Shown here one piece after another: positions 22,854 through 34,231 of a stretch of DNA of 64,000 nucleotides. Numbering within the stretch: the first letter of the stretch is position 1; each line of letters starts with the position of its first letter. The notes below the pieces were generated by a model. That model searched no databases and was not told the DNA's origin. It was given only the letters and a program-made list of their open reading frames with translations. A program made the position numbers and the translations under genes. Source of the stretch: Liolophura sinensis (Eukaryota > Mollusca > Polyplacophora > Chitonida > Chitonidae); contig NC_088297.1 in assembly GCF_032854445.1 (NCBI RefSeq), positions 17,993,127-18,057,126 on the forward strand, written 5' to 3'.

Positions 22854-23798
22854 CTTATTGTATGCGGACTTAAACATAAGTCAGACTTAGTTTTTGCTAA
22901 TGTCTGTGACTTTGATGTTATAGCTTTAACCGGCCCCTCTTTTATAGTGAGACCCATCTCACTTCTCATATTTCAAGTTGTTCTCTTTTAATGAAGGGGG
23001 GGGGGGGTTGCTCCGTGGCTCAGTTGGTTAACGCGCTAGCGCAGCATAATGACCCAGGAGCCTCTCACCAATGCGGTCGCTGTGAGTTCAAGTCCGGCTC
23101 ATGATGGCTTCCTCTCCGGCGGTACGTGGGAAGGTCTGTCATCGACCTGTGGATGGTCGTAGGTTTCCCTCCGGTTTCCACCCACCATAATGTTGGCCGC
23201 CGTCGTGTAAGTGAAATATTCTTAAGTACGGCATAAAACACCAGTCAAATAAATAAATTTCTTTTAATGCCTGGATTTCACGACACTCTTGGACGTGATC
23301 GTGACCAAGCTTAGGGTGGAGTATGTGTCTATGTTTCGGAAAGGGTATTTTTTCTCGCCACTGCTATTTGGAGCATAAAGACTTGGAAATGATTGGTTAG
23401 AATTGTTGGACAATCCGTCCACAGTACTTGGCTCGACCTATAGACCTCCAGGAACAGAAGTTAGGATGTGAGACCTGTTAAAAGATAATCCGTAATCTGC
23501 CATTGACACTTTCCATAATCATAACATATTTTTGACTGGCGACCTGAATGAAAATCTGTTTATTCCATCTAATAAACATTGTAAACTATTATTACTACCT
23601 TAGGTATCATTCAGTTAACAGATGAACCCACGAGGCTTGTTTCTAACACTCTGCTAGATCCAGTTTTATACAACAAGCGTGGATTGTTAATAAATTCTGG
23701 GACCATATCATACTTTTGTAGTGATCACTGTCTTTGTGTGTTTGAGATATACAATCCGGAACATGCAGAAATGTAAAACATCAATTTGGCATTTTAAT
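22854..23798 (+). pseudogene. Second LINE type: APE endonuclease fragment split by a SINE
   Basis: Upstream of the SINE, 22854-22993 encodes a DFDVIALT block. Downstream of it come MPGFHDTLGRDRD, STVLGSTYRPPGTEV (about 23410-23460), FLTGDLNENLF (about 23530) and a C-terminal SDH block (about 23720). These are landmarks of the APE nuclease of CR1/L2-like LINEs, distinct from LINE family 1. It carries stops and ends abruptly at the LTR that starts at 23799. Confidence 0.6.
22994..23259 (+). mobile_element. tRNA-derived SINE type A, 10-bp TSD
   Basis: It is flanked by TCTTTTAATG at 22984-22993 and 23260-23269. A box TGGCTCAGTTGG and B box GAGTTCAAGTCC are present, and the tail is AGTCAAATAAATAAA. 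A G-run precedes the head. It lacks the short CCGGGCTGAGC block of the 14.05-kb copy. Confidence 0.92.
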
Positions 23799-24514
23799 TG
23801 TTACGACCCAAAGTGTCTGTATTATAAAGAGATGGCTTGCTGGAAATACGCAACAGTTTAGCTGTACAAAAAAAGTAACCAAAACCAGCAGATTTTATTT
23901 TTCAACAATTTATTAGATTTAACAAGAACAGATAACAAGACTTATACAAATACTAAAGTACTTACACGTACAACGGTGTCAAGGCCAAACGGACGCATAT
24001 AATCGACAATGCTGAAAACCACAAAGGCACAAATGCACAGAGGCAATATTCACAAGAGGGAAAATCCATAGTATAACTGAGTGTATGAAGAAATATACAC
24101 AAAATTCCACAGACACCGTGTACTAATAAGCACGGTGTACACAAGAGCACAAATTAAATATACAAGTTCAGACTGAACAAGTGCTCGGTGGAGATAGGAT
24201 ATAACAAAGCCAGGGGCTATAAAGACACCAAAATTCCAGCACAAAAGGCCTACTAAAGTAACACACAGCGAAAACATCCAAAACTCTCAATAACTCTCCT
24301 TTGTCCTTCTTTGACCTGCTTTCATAGGTCTTATATAGACTGGTGGAATTTTCTAGAATAAGAAAATTCTTGAACACTTGTCGTAAACAAATAGGCCCGA
24401 ACTGAGCGTATTCTGGAACATTCTAAGGCAGAGGCAGACAGCAGGCGCCGAACTCAGCATATGTAAACAGTGGCAAGCTAAATTTTGAAGCTGACAGCAG
24501 TTGTTTACATAACA
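23799..24514 (-). repeat. 3' LTR of the Gmr1-type element
   Basis: 716 bp. On the plus strand it runs TGTTACGACCC...TTTACATAACA. It is colinear with 34232-34982 with scattered differences. Confidence 0.9.
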
Positions 24515-24527
24515 CACCCATCCATCA
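24515..24527 (-). other. Candidate polypurine tract
   Basis: The minus strand reads GATGGATGGGTG directly before the 3' LTR: purine-rich with three T interruptions, at the position where plus-strand priming would occur. Confidence 0.45.
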
Positions 24528-24620
24528 AGAAAAAAAAGTTTTTTCTACTTACAATATATGTTAGACAATAATATATACAATATCGTAAAACCACATGCAA
24601 TTAAACATTTTATACACAAC

Positions 24621-25310
24621 TTACACACGAAACAAGCAATCTGCAATAACATTAACCTTTCCTTTAACATGTTTGATTTTAAGATTGTATTCTTGCAACA
24701 ATAAACTCCACCGTAACAATCTCTGATTCTTTCTCTTAACTTTCTGTAAAAACACAAGTGGATTGTGATCAGTATTTACAATCACAGGTTGTCTTGAAGC
24801 TGTTACATAAACTTCAAAGTGTTGCAGAGCTAAAATAACAGACAAACATTCTTTTTCAACAGTTGAATAACTTCTCTGAAACTTACGTTTACAAGAAAAG
24901 AAACAAACTGAATGATCAACACCAAGATTGTCTTCCTGAAGCAAAACAGCACCTACAGCAACATCACTTGCATCAACTGCTAATTTAAAAGTTTTCTCAA
25001 AATTAGGTGCTGGCAACACAGGCGAACTTTTAAGTATGGCTTTTATCTCATCAAAAGCAGTCTGGCACTCATCTGACCAAATAAACTTACTGGACTTTTT
25101 CAACAGATGAGTCAATGGCTCACAACTAGTGGAAAAATTTGAACAGGATTTCCTGTAATATCCAGCCATACCCAAAAAGCGCTTAAGCTTCCTTTTGTTA
25201 CAGGGTACACGAAGTGTGGAAATATCACGGACTTTTAGAGTCAATAAGCTTAACTTGACCTTGGCCGACAACATGACCCAAATATGTGACAGTGGCACAA
25301 CAAAATTCAC
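24621..25310 (-). pseudogene. Retrotransposon RNase H (with RT connection)
   Basis: The N-terminal part contains KRKLKRFLGMAGYYRK and FIWSDECQTAFDEIK, the RT-RNase H linker of gypsy-type polymerases. RNase H landmarks follow: KLAVDASDVAVGAVLLQ (Asp), STVEKECLSVILALQHF (Glu) and VNTDHNPLVFL (Asp), all present. It overlaps the RT frame by 86 bp in another frame, so a frameshift separates them. The product would degrade RNA in RNA:DNA hybrids. Confidence 0.82.
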
Positions 25311-25797
25311 TTTTTACAAGATTGACGGTAACTTTAGCCTGACTAAGTCTCTCAAACAACTGGCGTATCCTGGAAATGTGCTGTTCCCAAGTGTCGGTGA
25401 AGATAATGACGTCGTCTATGTAGACACGATACCCGTCCAAACCGGAAGTGACCTCATTTATCAGGCGTTGATACGTAGCTGGGTTATTCCTCATTCCAGA
25501 TCGCATTATCTTGTATTGAAAGAGTCCATCGGGCGTAGCAAAGGCCGAAACTCCACGAGCCCTAGGAGTAAGAGGAACCTGCCAAAACCCCTTTATCAGA
25601 TCGAAGTTTGATACATGTTTTGCCCGACCAAGAGCGTCAATACAGTCATCAATGCGAGGTATTGGATGATTGTCTGATTTAGTGACAGCGTTGACTCTCC
25701 TGTAATCAGCACACATTCTATATGTATCATCAGGCTTGGGTACCAAGTTACTCCAGTTACTGTGACTAGGCTCGATAAAGTCATTGTCTAATCTCAT
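25225..25797 (-). pseudogene. Retrotransposon reverse transcriptase
   Basis: The motifs run in order: RMCADYRRVNAVT, FDLIKGFWQVPL, FATPDGLFQYKIM and VYIDDVIIFTDT (the YIDD catalytic pair is intact), then a TYLGHVVGQG block. This is clearly Ty3/gypsy-type. It starts within 12 bp of the integrase C-terminal frame and lies downstream of integrase, the key to the Gmr1-type assignment. Confidence 0.87.
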
Positions 25798-25808
25798 TAG
25801 AGAGGTAC

Positions 25809-26991
25809 TTAGCCTTCACTGGGTTTAAGCTGTATGGGCGCTGTGGTAATGTTAATGTGACATAACTGACTTGATTTGCGTCGATCAGGTGTTTTAATAC
25901 CATAGTTAAGCTCACTCAGCTTTCTGTCAACAACAAATGGACCAAAATATCTGACATCAAAGCATTTACAGGAAACAATACTAAAACTTTCTGACCAGGT
26001 TGAAATCACCGAACAACAGATTTCTCATCATATCTACGTTTCATATTCTTCTGAGTACATTCAAGATTGGCTTTAGCCAATTCACATGCTCTGACAAGTT
26101 TAGCACGAAAATCAGATACATAATCCAAAAGATTTACATTACTTGTGTCATCATTGAGATGGTCATACTCTAACAGTATGTCCAAATACTAAATCAAATG
26201 GACTGAAACCCAATGATTTTTGTACTGACTCTCCAACAGCAAACATAAGAAATGAAATACCTTCATCCCAGTCTTGCTCTGTGTCATAACAATAAGTCTT
26301 AATCATGTTCTTTAATGTTTGGTGAAATCTTTCCATTGCACCTTGACTTTCTGGGTGGTAGGAGAAGACTTGTATTGTTTAATGCCTAACTGGTACATAA
26401 CTTGCTTAAAAATACCAGACATAAAGTTTGAACCTTGATCAATCTATGGATTTGGGTAAACCAAACAGAATAAAAAAACTTTGTTAAAGCTTTGACAACA
26501 GACTTGGTGTCCTTCCTTAAAGGAACAGCCTCGGGAAATCTGGATGCTGTACACATAATAGTTAACACATACTAATTCCCAGACTTCGTCTTAAGTAGAG
26601 GGCCTACACAATCAATCAATATTCTGCTTAATGGCTCTTGAAAAGCTGGTACAGGCTCTAATGGTGGCTTAGGAATTGTCTGATTAGGCTTACCCACTAC
26701 CTGGCATGTATGACATGATTTACAAAACTGGGTTACATCTCCCTTTAATCCTGGCCAAAAGAATTGGTTCAGTATCTTGTAGTAGGTCTTGGTAACACCC
26801 AGGTGACCAGCTAATGGCATTTCATGTGCCATACATAAAATTTCAGTTTGGTATTCGTTAGGTACAACAATCTGATGTTTAACATCATCAACAGATACAT
26901 CAGGTGGTCTCCATTTACGTATAAGTTTATCAGACTTGACATAATAACACACAGGTTCAGATAAAATAACAATCATATAGAGCTCTTTCAA
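25809..26991 (-). pseudogene. Retrotransposon integrase (upstream of RT)
   Basis: 26991 down to 26572 has the HHCC zinc domain (GHLGVTKTYYKILNQFFWPG, then CKSCHTCQ) and the first catalytic region (ILIDCVGPL). 26568 down to 26386 continues with TASRFPEAVPLR. The DQGSNFMSGIF block with the second Asp is in another frame near 26440, so the core is frameshifted. 26009 down to 25809 encodes the C-terminal part (CFDVRYFGPFVV). Integrase would join element DNA to the chromosome. Confidence 0.83.
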
Positions 26992-27607
26992 ACAAACATG
27001 AAATTTCTGGGTCTTTATGCTGTTCAGTTACAAGCTGATGTTTAGAAACATGTGATATGTCACTGGGTGTACAATGGTCTGATTCATCATTATCAATGAA
27101 GTCGCCTTGAGTAAACATTTGAGTAAGGAATGTATCTTGTAAGTCCGTTACTGTGTTTTTGCCGTTATCGGAAAAATTGTTTGACATAGACTTCGTTACA
27201 GCACAAGAGGGATACAAATCTGGAATTTCTTTCTCAACAGGATCAAGAGTTTGATTTAAACAAAGTTTATCAGTCACAATAGGATTAACCATTACTTTGT
27301 CACCAGCAAGATCATTACCAAGTAGTAGATGAATTCTTTTAACAGGCAAAATAGGCCTAATGCCGACAGTAACAGGACCCGAAATAATATCTGATGACCA
27401 GTAAGCTTTGTGAAGAGGCATAAATTCAAATTCAGCAGAGCTTACGCCTCTAATTAATACATTTGATCCAGAATATGACCCATCAGAAAATGGCAAAACA
27501 TCTTGTAACAATAAAGACTGACAAGCTCCAGTATCTCTTATTATCCTGATCTTTGTAACACATGTCACTTTTAAGTGAGACTTTACCATTACAAATAAAT
27601 GGCTCAA
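26957..27607 (-). pseudogene. Retrotransposon aspartic protease region
   Basis: It contains IIRDTGACQSLLL (DTG active site, about 27525) and, further on, HLLLGNDLAGDKV, matching the flap-to-C-terminal landmark of retroviral-type proteases. It lies between gag and integrase. A linker of low similarity follows to about 26990. Confidence 0.75.
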
Positions 27608-27696
27608 AAACCTTCATAACATTATCCTGTGAATTCTGTGTACAGTCTACTGGTGGATTCTTAACATAATCAAATGCATCAACATTGTTCACCATA

Positions 27697-28102
27697 TCAG
27701 ACTTTTTTAACAGTAACACACAAACCAGTAGGCTTGAAGCCACCCTCCTGTTCCTGCCTTCTCGTTAAAGCATAACAATTTGACATAACATGGCCTGACT
27801 TTCTACAATAATTACATGTAACCCTGCTAAACTGTCCATCAGTAAATGTATGGTCAGACCTTCGTTGAGTAGTGTTTGAATTAACAGGTCTTCTTTGCTC
27901 ATCCAATTTATCAAAATTTTGAGTCTTTCGGTGGGTCTGAATTTGAGTTAAGTGAATTGCTGGAAAAGGGTTGAGGCTTTCTAAATGTAGACGGCTTTTT
28001 CTGAAATGAGACCTTTTGTGTAACCGTGTAAGTATCGGCCACAATTGCTGCTGCTTCTAATATATCAGCCTCTTTGTCCTCAATGAAATTTCTGACATCA
28101 TC
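27697..28102 (-). pseudogene. gag 3' part with CCHC zinc knuckle
   Basis: 28102 down to 27911 continues the gag frame (DKEADILEAAAIVADTYTV), and 28044 down to 27697 carries a zinc knuckle CNYCRKSGHVMSNC (CX2CX4HX4C). The two segments are in different frames. The LINE inserted at 28103 cuts gag just upstream. Confidence 0.75.
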
Positions 28103-28447
28103 TCCCGTGGGGTTTCCGGGGTGATAAGAATAGGACTTGAGGCCTCTAGGCAACCTTGTCGTAAAAGTCGACTAACCTAGAGCTCTCCTATGTGAGCCCG
28201 GTGAATATAATAGGCTCACATCTTCCCGGTTGTGTGAGAGGCAACTGGGAAGCGACCCGTTTGCCGTGGGTTGCGACCCGTAATCTACGAGGACGGGATC
28301 CTGGTGGCTGAGGGCGTGTTGGTCTTGCGAGATCCTCACGCCCAACACGTCACTTTGGCCCTTACTTTTGGAGAGACGGGAGGTCGGATGGGCCCGGTCC
28401 GATCAATCGGCTTGGTCATGTCTTGCCTCTGCGTGGTCCCAATTGTT

Positions 28448-29163
28448 TCAATAACAGCACATCATTTAGCGAACAAATGTAATTTCTGAAATATCGTTTG
28501 CGGGACTACGCTTTGAGACGGTTGCTCATGGGTCAATCGTGTAGATTGAATTTAACCGTTGGTATAAATCAATCTGTTCGAGTATACCTCATATGGAATC
28601 CTTGGTGTCTGTCCTGCTGGGTATTCCCAATTTCAGGCATCGCCTTTGTTGGCACTGCGTGGCGGGAGGAAGATGTCTGACTCACTGGATTATGAACAGA
28701 GCATTGTTCTCTCAACTAAGAGTGAACAAAAGCCGACTTCAAAAATTCACCCGTTTCTTTTGCAAAGGGCTCTCTAGGGCGCAGGTGGAACTCTAAAAAA
28801 CGTTAAAAAACTTAGATCCGGAGACATTCTCATTGAATGTTTCCGGCAACAACAGTCAAAAAATTTAGTTAAATTAAATAAAATATCTGACATATGTGTT
28901 TTCACGTCCCCTCACCATTCCCTGAACAGCTGTCGGGGAATCATTCGTGACAGGGATGGTGATATAGCTGATCTGACTGAGGAATAAATAACAGCACATC
29001 ATTTAGGGAACAAATGTTATTTCTGAAATATCGTTTGCGGGACTACGCTTTGAGGCGGTGGATCATTGGGTCAATCGAGTAGATTGAATTTAACCGTTGG
29101 TATAAATCAATCTGTTCGAGTATACCTCATATGGAATCCTTGGTGTCTGTCCTGCTGGGTATT
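28448..29163 (+). repeat. Internal direct duplication in LINE copy 2
   Basis: About 175 bp of 5' leader (28448-28623: AATAACAGCACATCATTTAG ... CTGCTGGGTATT) recurs at 28987-29163, inside what should be ORF1. The second copy replaces the zinc-knuckle part of ORF1. Confidence 0.85.
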
Positions 29164-29589
29164 GGAAACGACAAACGTAGTTATGTTTCTGTGCAACTTG
29201 CGTCTCAACCTTCATTTAGTTCTTCCTCAACTCAAACTCCTTCAAAAGGATAAATAAAACCAGTAAAAAGTATAGAACACACTGGTAAACCACCTGAGCC
29301 CAATTGCCCTAAAAATGACAAAAATAAGTCCAAAAGTCAATCTCAAAATAATGATAAAATAACTAATAAACCTGGTGGCCCCATAGAGCGTCCCTCTAAG
29401 GTCACTAGGGATCCTATCCAAACTTTCAATAGCTTTGGTAGGTTGGAGGACGTTGGTCCTTCAACATCAGATGCGGAGGTGATGGATATATCACCCGCAC
29501 CAAGAAGATCTTCCAGCCGATCTACACGAAAGGGTCGTCCTCGGTCCAAACATAAAGCAAAATCTCCTATACGTCTCCCTCCATATTGG

Positions 29590-30337
29590 CGATATATGAC
29601 AAAATTATACATTGGAACTGTCGAGACCTGAAGGTAAATTTTATTAAAATAACAGCTTGTCCAATCATTAAATCCTATTGCCCTGTGTCTTCAGGAAACT
29701 CACCTGAAGACATCTGACAAAGACAAAATCACTCTTAAAAATTACTCATTATACAGTACGTACTCAAATGAAAAAGGGCGAGCTACAGGCGGCTCTTCTA
29801 TCTTCGTCAATAACTATTATTCACAGCCCTGTTGCTCTGGATACAGAGCTTCAGGTTGTGGCTGTTCATGTTTCATTATGTGAAACAATCACATTATGTT
29901 CAGTGTATATTCCTCCTAACATTTCTTTGTCAGCTTTGCAGTTACATAATTTAAAACAACAGTTGCCAAAACCTTTTTATACTTATGGGAGATTTTAATT
30001 CCCATAACCCCTATAAGGGAGTAAATGATAAAGGCAAGATAGTAGAAAACGACCTATCTAACGATAAACTGTGTTATTTCAATGATAGTTGTAATACCTA
30101 TTTACATCCAGGTAATGGCGCTTATTCTGCTATCGATCTCACTATCATAGATCCATCACTTCTCCTTGATTTTTCTTGCAAGGTGCATGACGATCTTTGT
30201 GATAGTGACCATTTTCCTGTAATGCTAAAACATATTACTTCTAATTCTTTAGAACGTGTAGCTAGATGCAAATTCGATAAAGCAGAATGGATCACATTTG
30301 AGATGTTCTGTGAGGATGATATTACGAGCTGCCAATA
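29590..30337 (+). pseudogene. APE endonuclease region of LINE copy 2
   Basis: It contains TLCSVYIPPNISLS, MGDFNSHNPYKG and SDHFPVMLKHI in shifting frames. A small deletion after ITF (about 30320) removes part of the spacer present in copy 1. Confidence 0.75.
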
Positions 30338-30742
30338 GAACTATACCTAAAACCTCGACAAATCCCAAATCCAAAAGTAAACCCTGGTACGACAATGACT
30401 GTCGTAAAGCCATAAAGGACCGTATGATAATAATTTAAACCAGGTTCGTAATTTTAGAGCTAAGGCTCGTCGATTACTCAAGTCCAAGAGACGATCTTGT
30501 TGGCGGAGCTTTGTTTCGGGCATTACGTCAAAAACACCCATGCGTAAGGTCTGGAACATGGTTAAAAAACTTAAGGGCAAAATTAATAAAGCCAAAGTCC
30601 AGCATTTGAAAGATGGAGATAATATATTAACCTCTGCATCCGATATAGCAAATAAATTAGCGGAGACAATTTCCAACAAATCTTCTTCTGAGAACTATAC
30701 TAAAAATTCCAACATATTCAAAACCAGAAGGAGAAAATAAAA

Positions 30743-32181
30743 TTGTCCTTTTTTTCTAAAAATTTAGAAGATTATAATTGTCCTTTTAATATCGAGGAAC
30801 TTAAAACTGCATTAAAAAAGGCCCACGATACTGCTTGTGGTCCCGATAACGTATATTATAAGTTTCTGAACCATTTACCACCTGAGCCACTGGATACTCT
30901 CTTGGACTTGCTTAATGATATTTGGATAACTGGTAACTTTCCACCGTCATGGAGGGAAGTGTGTATTATCCCGGTCCCCAAACCGGGTAAGGATCATACT
31001 GATCCCAATAAATACCATCCCATAGCTCTTACCAGCTGTGTCTGTAAGACTATGTAACTGATGATTAATGATAGATTTGTTTGGTTTCTTGAAACCAACA
31101 AGTTACTTTCAATGTGGTTTTCGTCAAGGTAGATCCACTATGGATCACCTTGTTTGATTCGAAATCTTAATTCGCAATGGCTTCATCAATAACGAACATG
31201 TGGTGTCCATATTTTTCGAGCTTGAAAAGGCCTACGACACCACATGGAAATATGGTATTTTAAAAGACCTCGCGGATATGGGTCTTAAAGGTCGCTTACC
31301 TATATTTATATCACAATTTTTATCTGATCGTCAGTTTAAGGTACGGGTTGGGTCCACTTTTTCTGAGCAGGAGATGGGTGTACCCCAGGGCAGCATTCTA
31401 TCACCAACTCTGTTTAGCATAAAAATAAATAGCCTAACAAAAACATTAACATCGGGCACAGAGGGTTCTTTATATGTTGATGATTTCCTTATATGGTACC
31501 GAGCTAAGAATATGAATAATATCGAACGTCAAAGTCAAGAAATGGGCAACTGAAAACGATTTTAGATTTTCAACGTCTAAAACCGTCGGTATGCATTTTT
31601 GTAATAAAAGGAAACTTCATCTTGACCCTGTGCTTAATTTTTGTGGTGAACAGGTTAAAATTGTTGGAGAAACCAAATTTTTAGGTAAAATATTTGATAG
31701 TAAGCTATCTTATATACCTCATATTAAAATGCTTAAAGCTAAATGTACAAAGGCTCTCAATATAATTAAGGTCGTGTCTAGCACCGGTTGGGGTGCTAAC
31801 CGATCAGTTTTACTTAACTTATATCGTTCTCTGGTGAGGTCTAAACTGGACTATGGATCTATCATTTACGGTTCCGCTAGGAAGTCGTACATTAAAATGT
31901 TGGATCCTGTTCATCACCAAGGTTTGAGGCTCAGCCTTGGAGCTTTTAGAACCTCACCAGTAGAAAGTTCATACGTGCAGGCTAATGAGCCTTCTTTATA
32001 TCATCGACGTGTAAAACTTAGCCTTAAATACGCTAATGAGCTTAAAGTCCATCCAACAAACCCTGCCTACGACTGTGTTTTCAATCCACTATATGTTGAC
32101 AAATATATTAAATGTCCTAACAAGATCCCATTGTTCGGTCTTCGCATATTGTGGGAGCTAACATCAAGCTGGAGGATATAG
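30743..32181 (+). pseudogene. Reverse transcriptase of LINE copy 2
   Basis: 30743-31057: KKAHDTACGPDNVYYKFL, IPVPKPGKDH and IALTSCVCKTM, then a TAA where copy 1 has GAA. 31200-31553: FFELEKAYDTTW, MGVPQGSILSPTLFSI and GSLYVDDFLIWY, the catalytic core. 31591-32181: thumb (FLGKIFDSKLSYIPHIKML, SLVRSKLDYGS). This is the only copy in the window with an intact YVDD box. Confidence 0.82.
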
Positions 32182-32889
32182 CTCCTGTGTCTTTTTCGGA
32201 GTCACCTCCATGGCTTCTTCCACAACCTAAACTAATATTTCATCAAAGTTTTGCTGAAATCAAGGCTGATTATACGAATTATAAATTTATATATACTGAC
32301 GGGTCAAAGGATGGGGACATGGTTGCGGCTGCGGCTGTCTTAGAGCAGCGGGTCTATCTTTTCCGCAGAGGCCAGGGCTTTACTCCTCGCCTTATCATAT
32401 GTTTACTCTGGGCATGCCCAGAGGGCAGTGATATGCAGCGACTCGCTGTCTTGCCCTTTGGCGATTCAGAATAATAAATTTAACAATCCATTGATACTAG
32501 AAATAATAGCCAAACACAGAAAACTAATTAAAAGAGGTAAAGATATTATATTCTGTTGGATAACAAGTCACACTGGTATCCATGGAAACACAGTCGTGGA
32601 CAGGGAAGCAAAAGCTGCGCTATATAAACCTGTATGTCGTGTTAAAATCCCTTATACTGGCGTGAAGTCTAATATTCTTAAATATATTCGTCGCCTTTGG
32701 CAGGGTAGCTGGGACTTGCAGACCCATAATAAACTGCATGCCATTCATCCTGTCATTGGCTACAATGCTTATACTTGTCAAATGTCTCGCACAGACCAAG
32801 TAGTTTTATCGAGGTGTCGTGTCGGGCATTCTCATCTGACACAATTTTATCTTAGATGGGAGCAGTGCTCCCGAGTATGTTGGATGTGA
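32151..32889 (+). pseudogene. RNase H and C-terminus of LINE copy 2
   Basis: YTDGSKDGDMVAAAAVLEQR, then after a small deletion MQRLAVLPFG / CSDSLSC in overlapping frames, then FCWITSHTGIHGNTVVDREA. The conserved tail LHAIHPVIGYNAYTCQMSR follows. RNase H downstream of RT removes the RNA strand. Confidence 0.78.
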
Positions 32890-33325
32890 TGCACAATATT
32901 GCATCAAACATAACCTGGTTGACTGTGTAGACTTTGCTCATGTTCGGCAAAGATTCTACACGGTCAATTCTATATATGATTTATTTGACAGCATCGCTGG
33001 CGATGTTGTCATAAATTATTTGAAGGCCATTGGCCTATATCACAAAATATAAATTTTAATTGACATAAGTATCTATAGATAAACAGTTATATACATATAG
33101 ATTTATACATGTACTATAACCCTGGTTTTCGAGTTTTAAATCTTATTTTTCTTTTGTACGATTTTAAACATGTCTGTACTTTTTGTTTTACTTTTGGTGT
33201 TCATATTATCATATCGACAACCTTAACCGTCTCGCGTTTTCACCTTGTTCTTGCCACGATATGGCTGAAATATTGCCGATGTGGCGTTAAGCCATAATTA
33301 TTCATTCATTCATTCTGACATCATC

Positions 33326-34044
33326 ATTAATACGCCTTTTAAAGTCTTCAATGAGAATGATCTGTTTTAACTTTTCATAATCTTTATCTACACTTTTAGC
33401 AGAAGACCACCGCTAAAACAATTGTTCCTTCTGCCAAGCAAATTCAATGAAAGTCTGATCTCTTTTCTCAAAATTTGTACATTTCTCCCGATAGGCCTCT
33501 GGCACAAGCTCATATCTTTTAAAGATAGCATTTTTCACAAAATCACATTCTGCAGCCTGTTCTGTTGACAACTCAGTATATATATATCCATGGCTTTGTT
33601 AGTTAACACACTCTGTAAAAGGGTAATCCAAAACTTTTTAGGCCACTCTAAATGTTGAGCAATCTTCTCAAACTGTATAAAATATTTATCTACATCAGTC
33701 TCACGAAATTGTGGCACCAATCTAATGTTTCTAGCGACGTCAAATTTTGGAGGCATATCAGAAAAACTTAAGCCAGACCTATCTCCTTCTACTCTCCTCG
33801 CTTCAATTTCGATCTGAAGTCTGAATTTCTCCAATTCGAACACTCTTTCATTTTCATATTCCTTCATTTTTAACTCCTTCAGTCTTATTACAGTGGAAAC
33901 ATTACCCTCAGGCCTGTACGCATCTAATGCACTTTCATCAAACTCCCGTAATTCTACCAAACATTTAGCAATACTGAACTGCATATCTTTCGTGCACAAG
34001 AATCTTTTGATATTAAGGTTCAGGTACTTGCTTAAAGCATACAA
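33326..34044 (-). pseudogene. gag 5' part of the Gmr1-type element
   Basis: 33535-34044 encodes a gag-like protein: charged N-terminal coiled coil (IRLKELKMKEYENERVFELE), then VPQFRETDVDKYFIQFEKIA, a capsid landmark of this type of gag. It breaks by frameshift before 33535 and continues in another frame to the LINE junction at 33326. Confidence 0.7.
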
Positions 34045-34210
34045 ATAATTATCTTCATCATCTTATATAACACATCAAAAATGTCCTGATCTGGCGCTTC
34101 CATAAACTCGTCGGGCTTAAAATCCGAAATGATGAATAAAATCTGGTGGCAAAAGTTACTACAAACTGAAAGAGTAGAAAAATGACACAACTTACACAAA
34201 ATCCTTTCAA

Positions 34211-34228
34211 TTCCCGGACAAGCACCCA
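34211..34228 (-). other. Primer-binding site, tRNA-Pro-like
   Basis: Three bases inside the 5' LTR the minus strand reads TGGGTGCTTGTCCGGGAA, similar to the PBS used with tRNA-Pro by other retroelements (about 3 differences in 18). Its position right after the LTR supports the LTR boundary. Confidence 0.65.
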
Positions 34229-34231
34229 ATT

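Larger units (their letters stand above)
28103..33312 (+). mobile_element. LINE family 1, copy 2 (5' and 3' ends present, 13-bp TSD)
   Basis: The duplication TTCTGACATCATC occurs at 28090-28102 and 33313-33325, so this 5210-bp copy inserted once into the LTR element's gag. Its 5' end TCCCGTGGGGTTTCCGGGG recurs (reversed) at about 48.5 and 51.1 kb, so it is the true family start. The 3' end is CACGATATGGCTGAAATATT, then GTGGCGTTAAGCCATAATTA and (TTCA)n. RT with YVDD and RNase H are largely preserved; ORF1 is damaged. Confidence 0.93.

Noticed and set aside
23020-23110. tRNA gene
   Set aside because: Same SINE head as above, inside TCTTTTAATG duplications.
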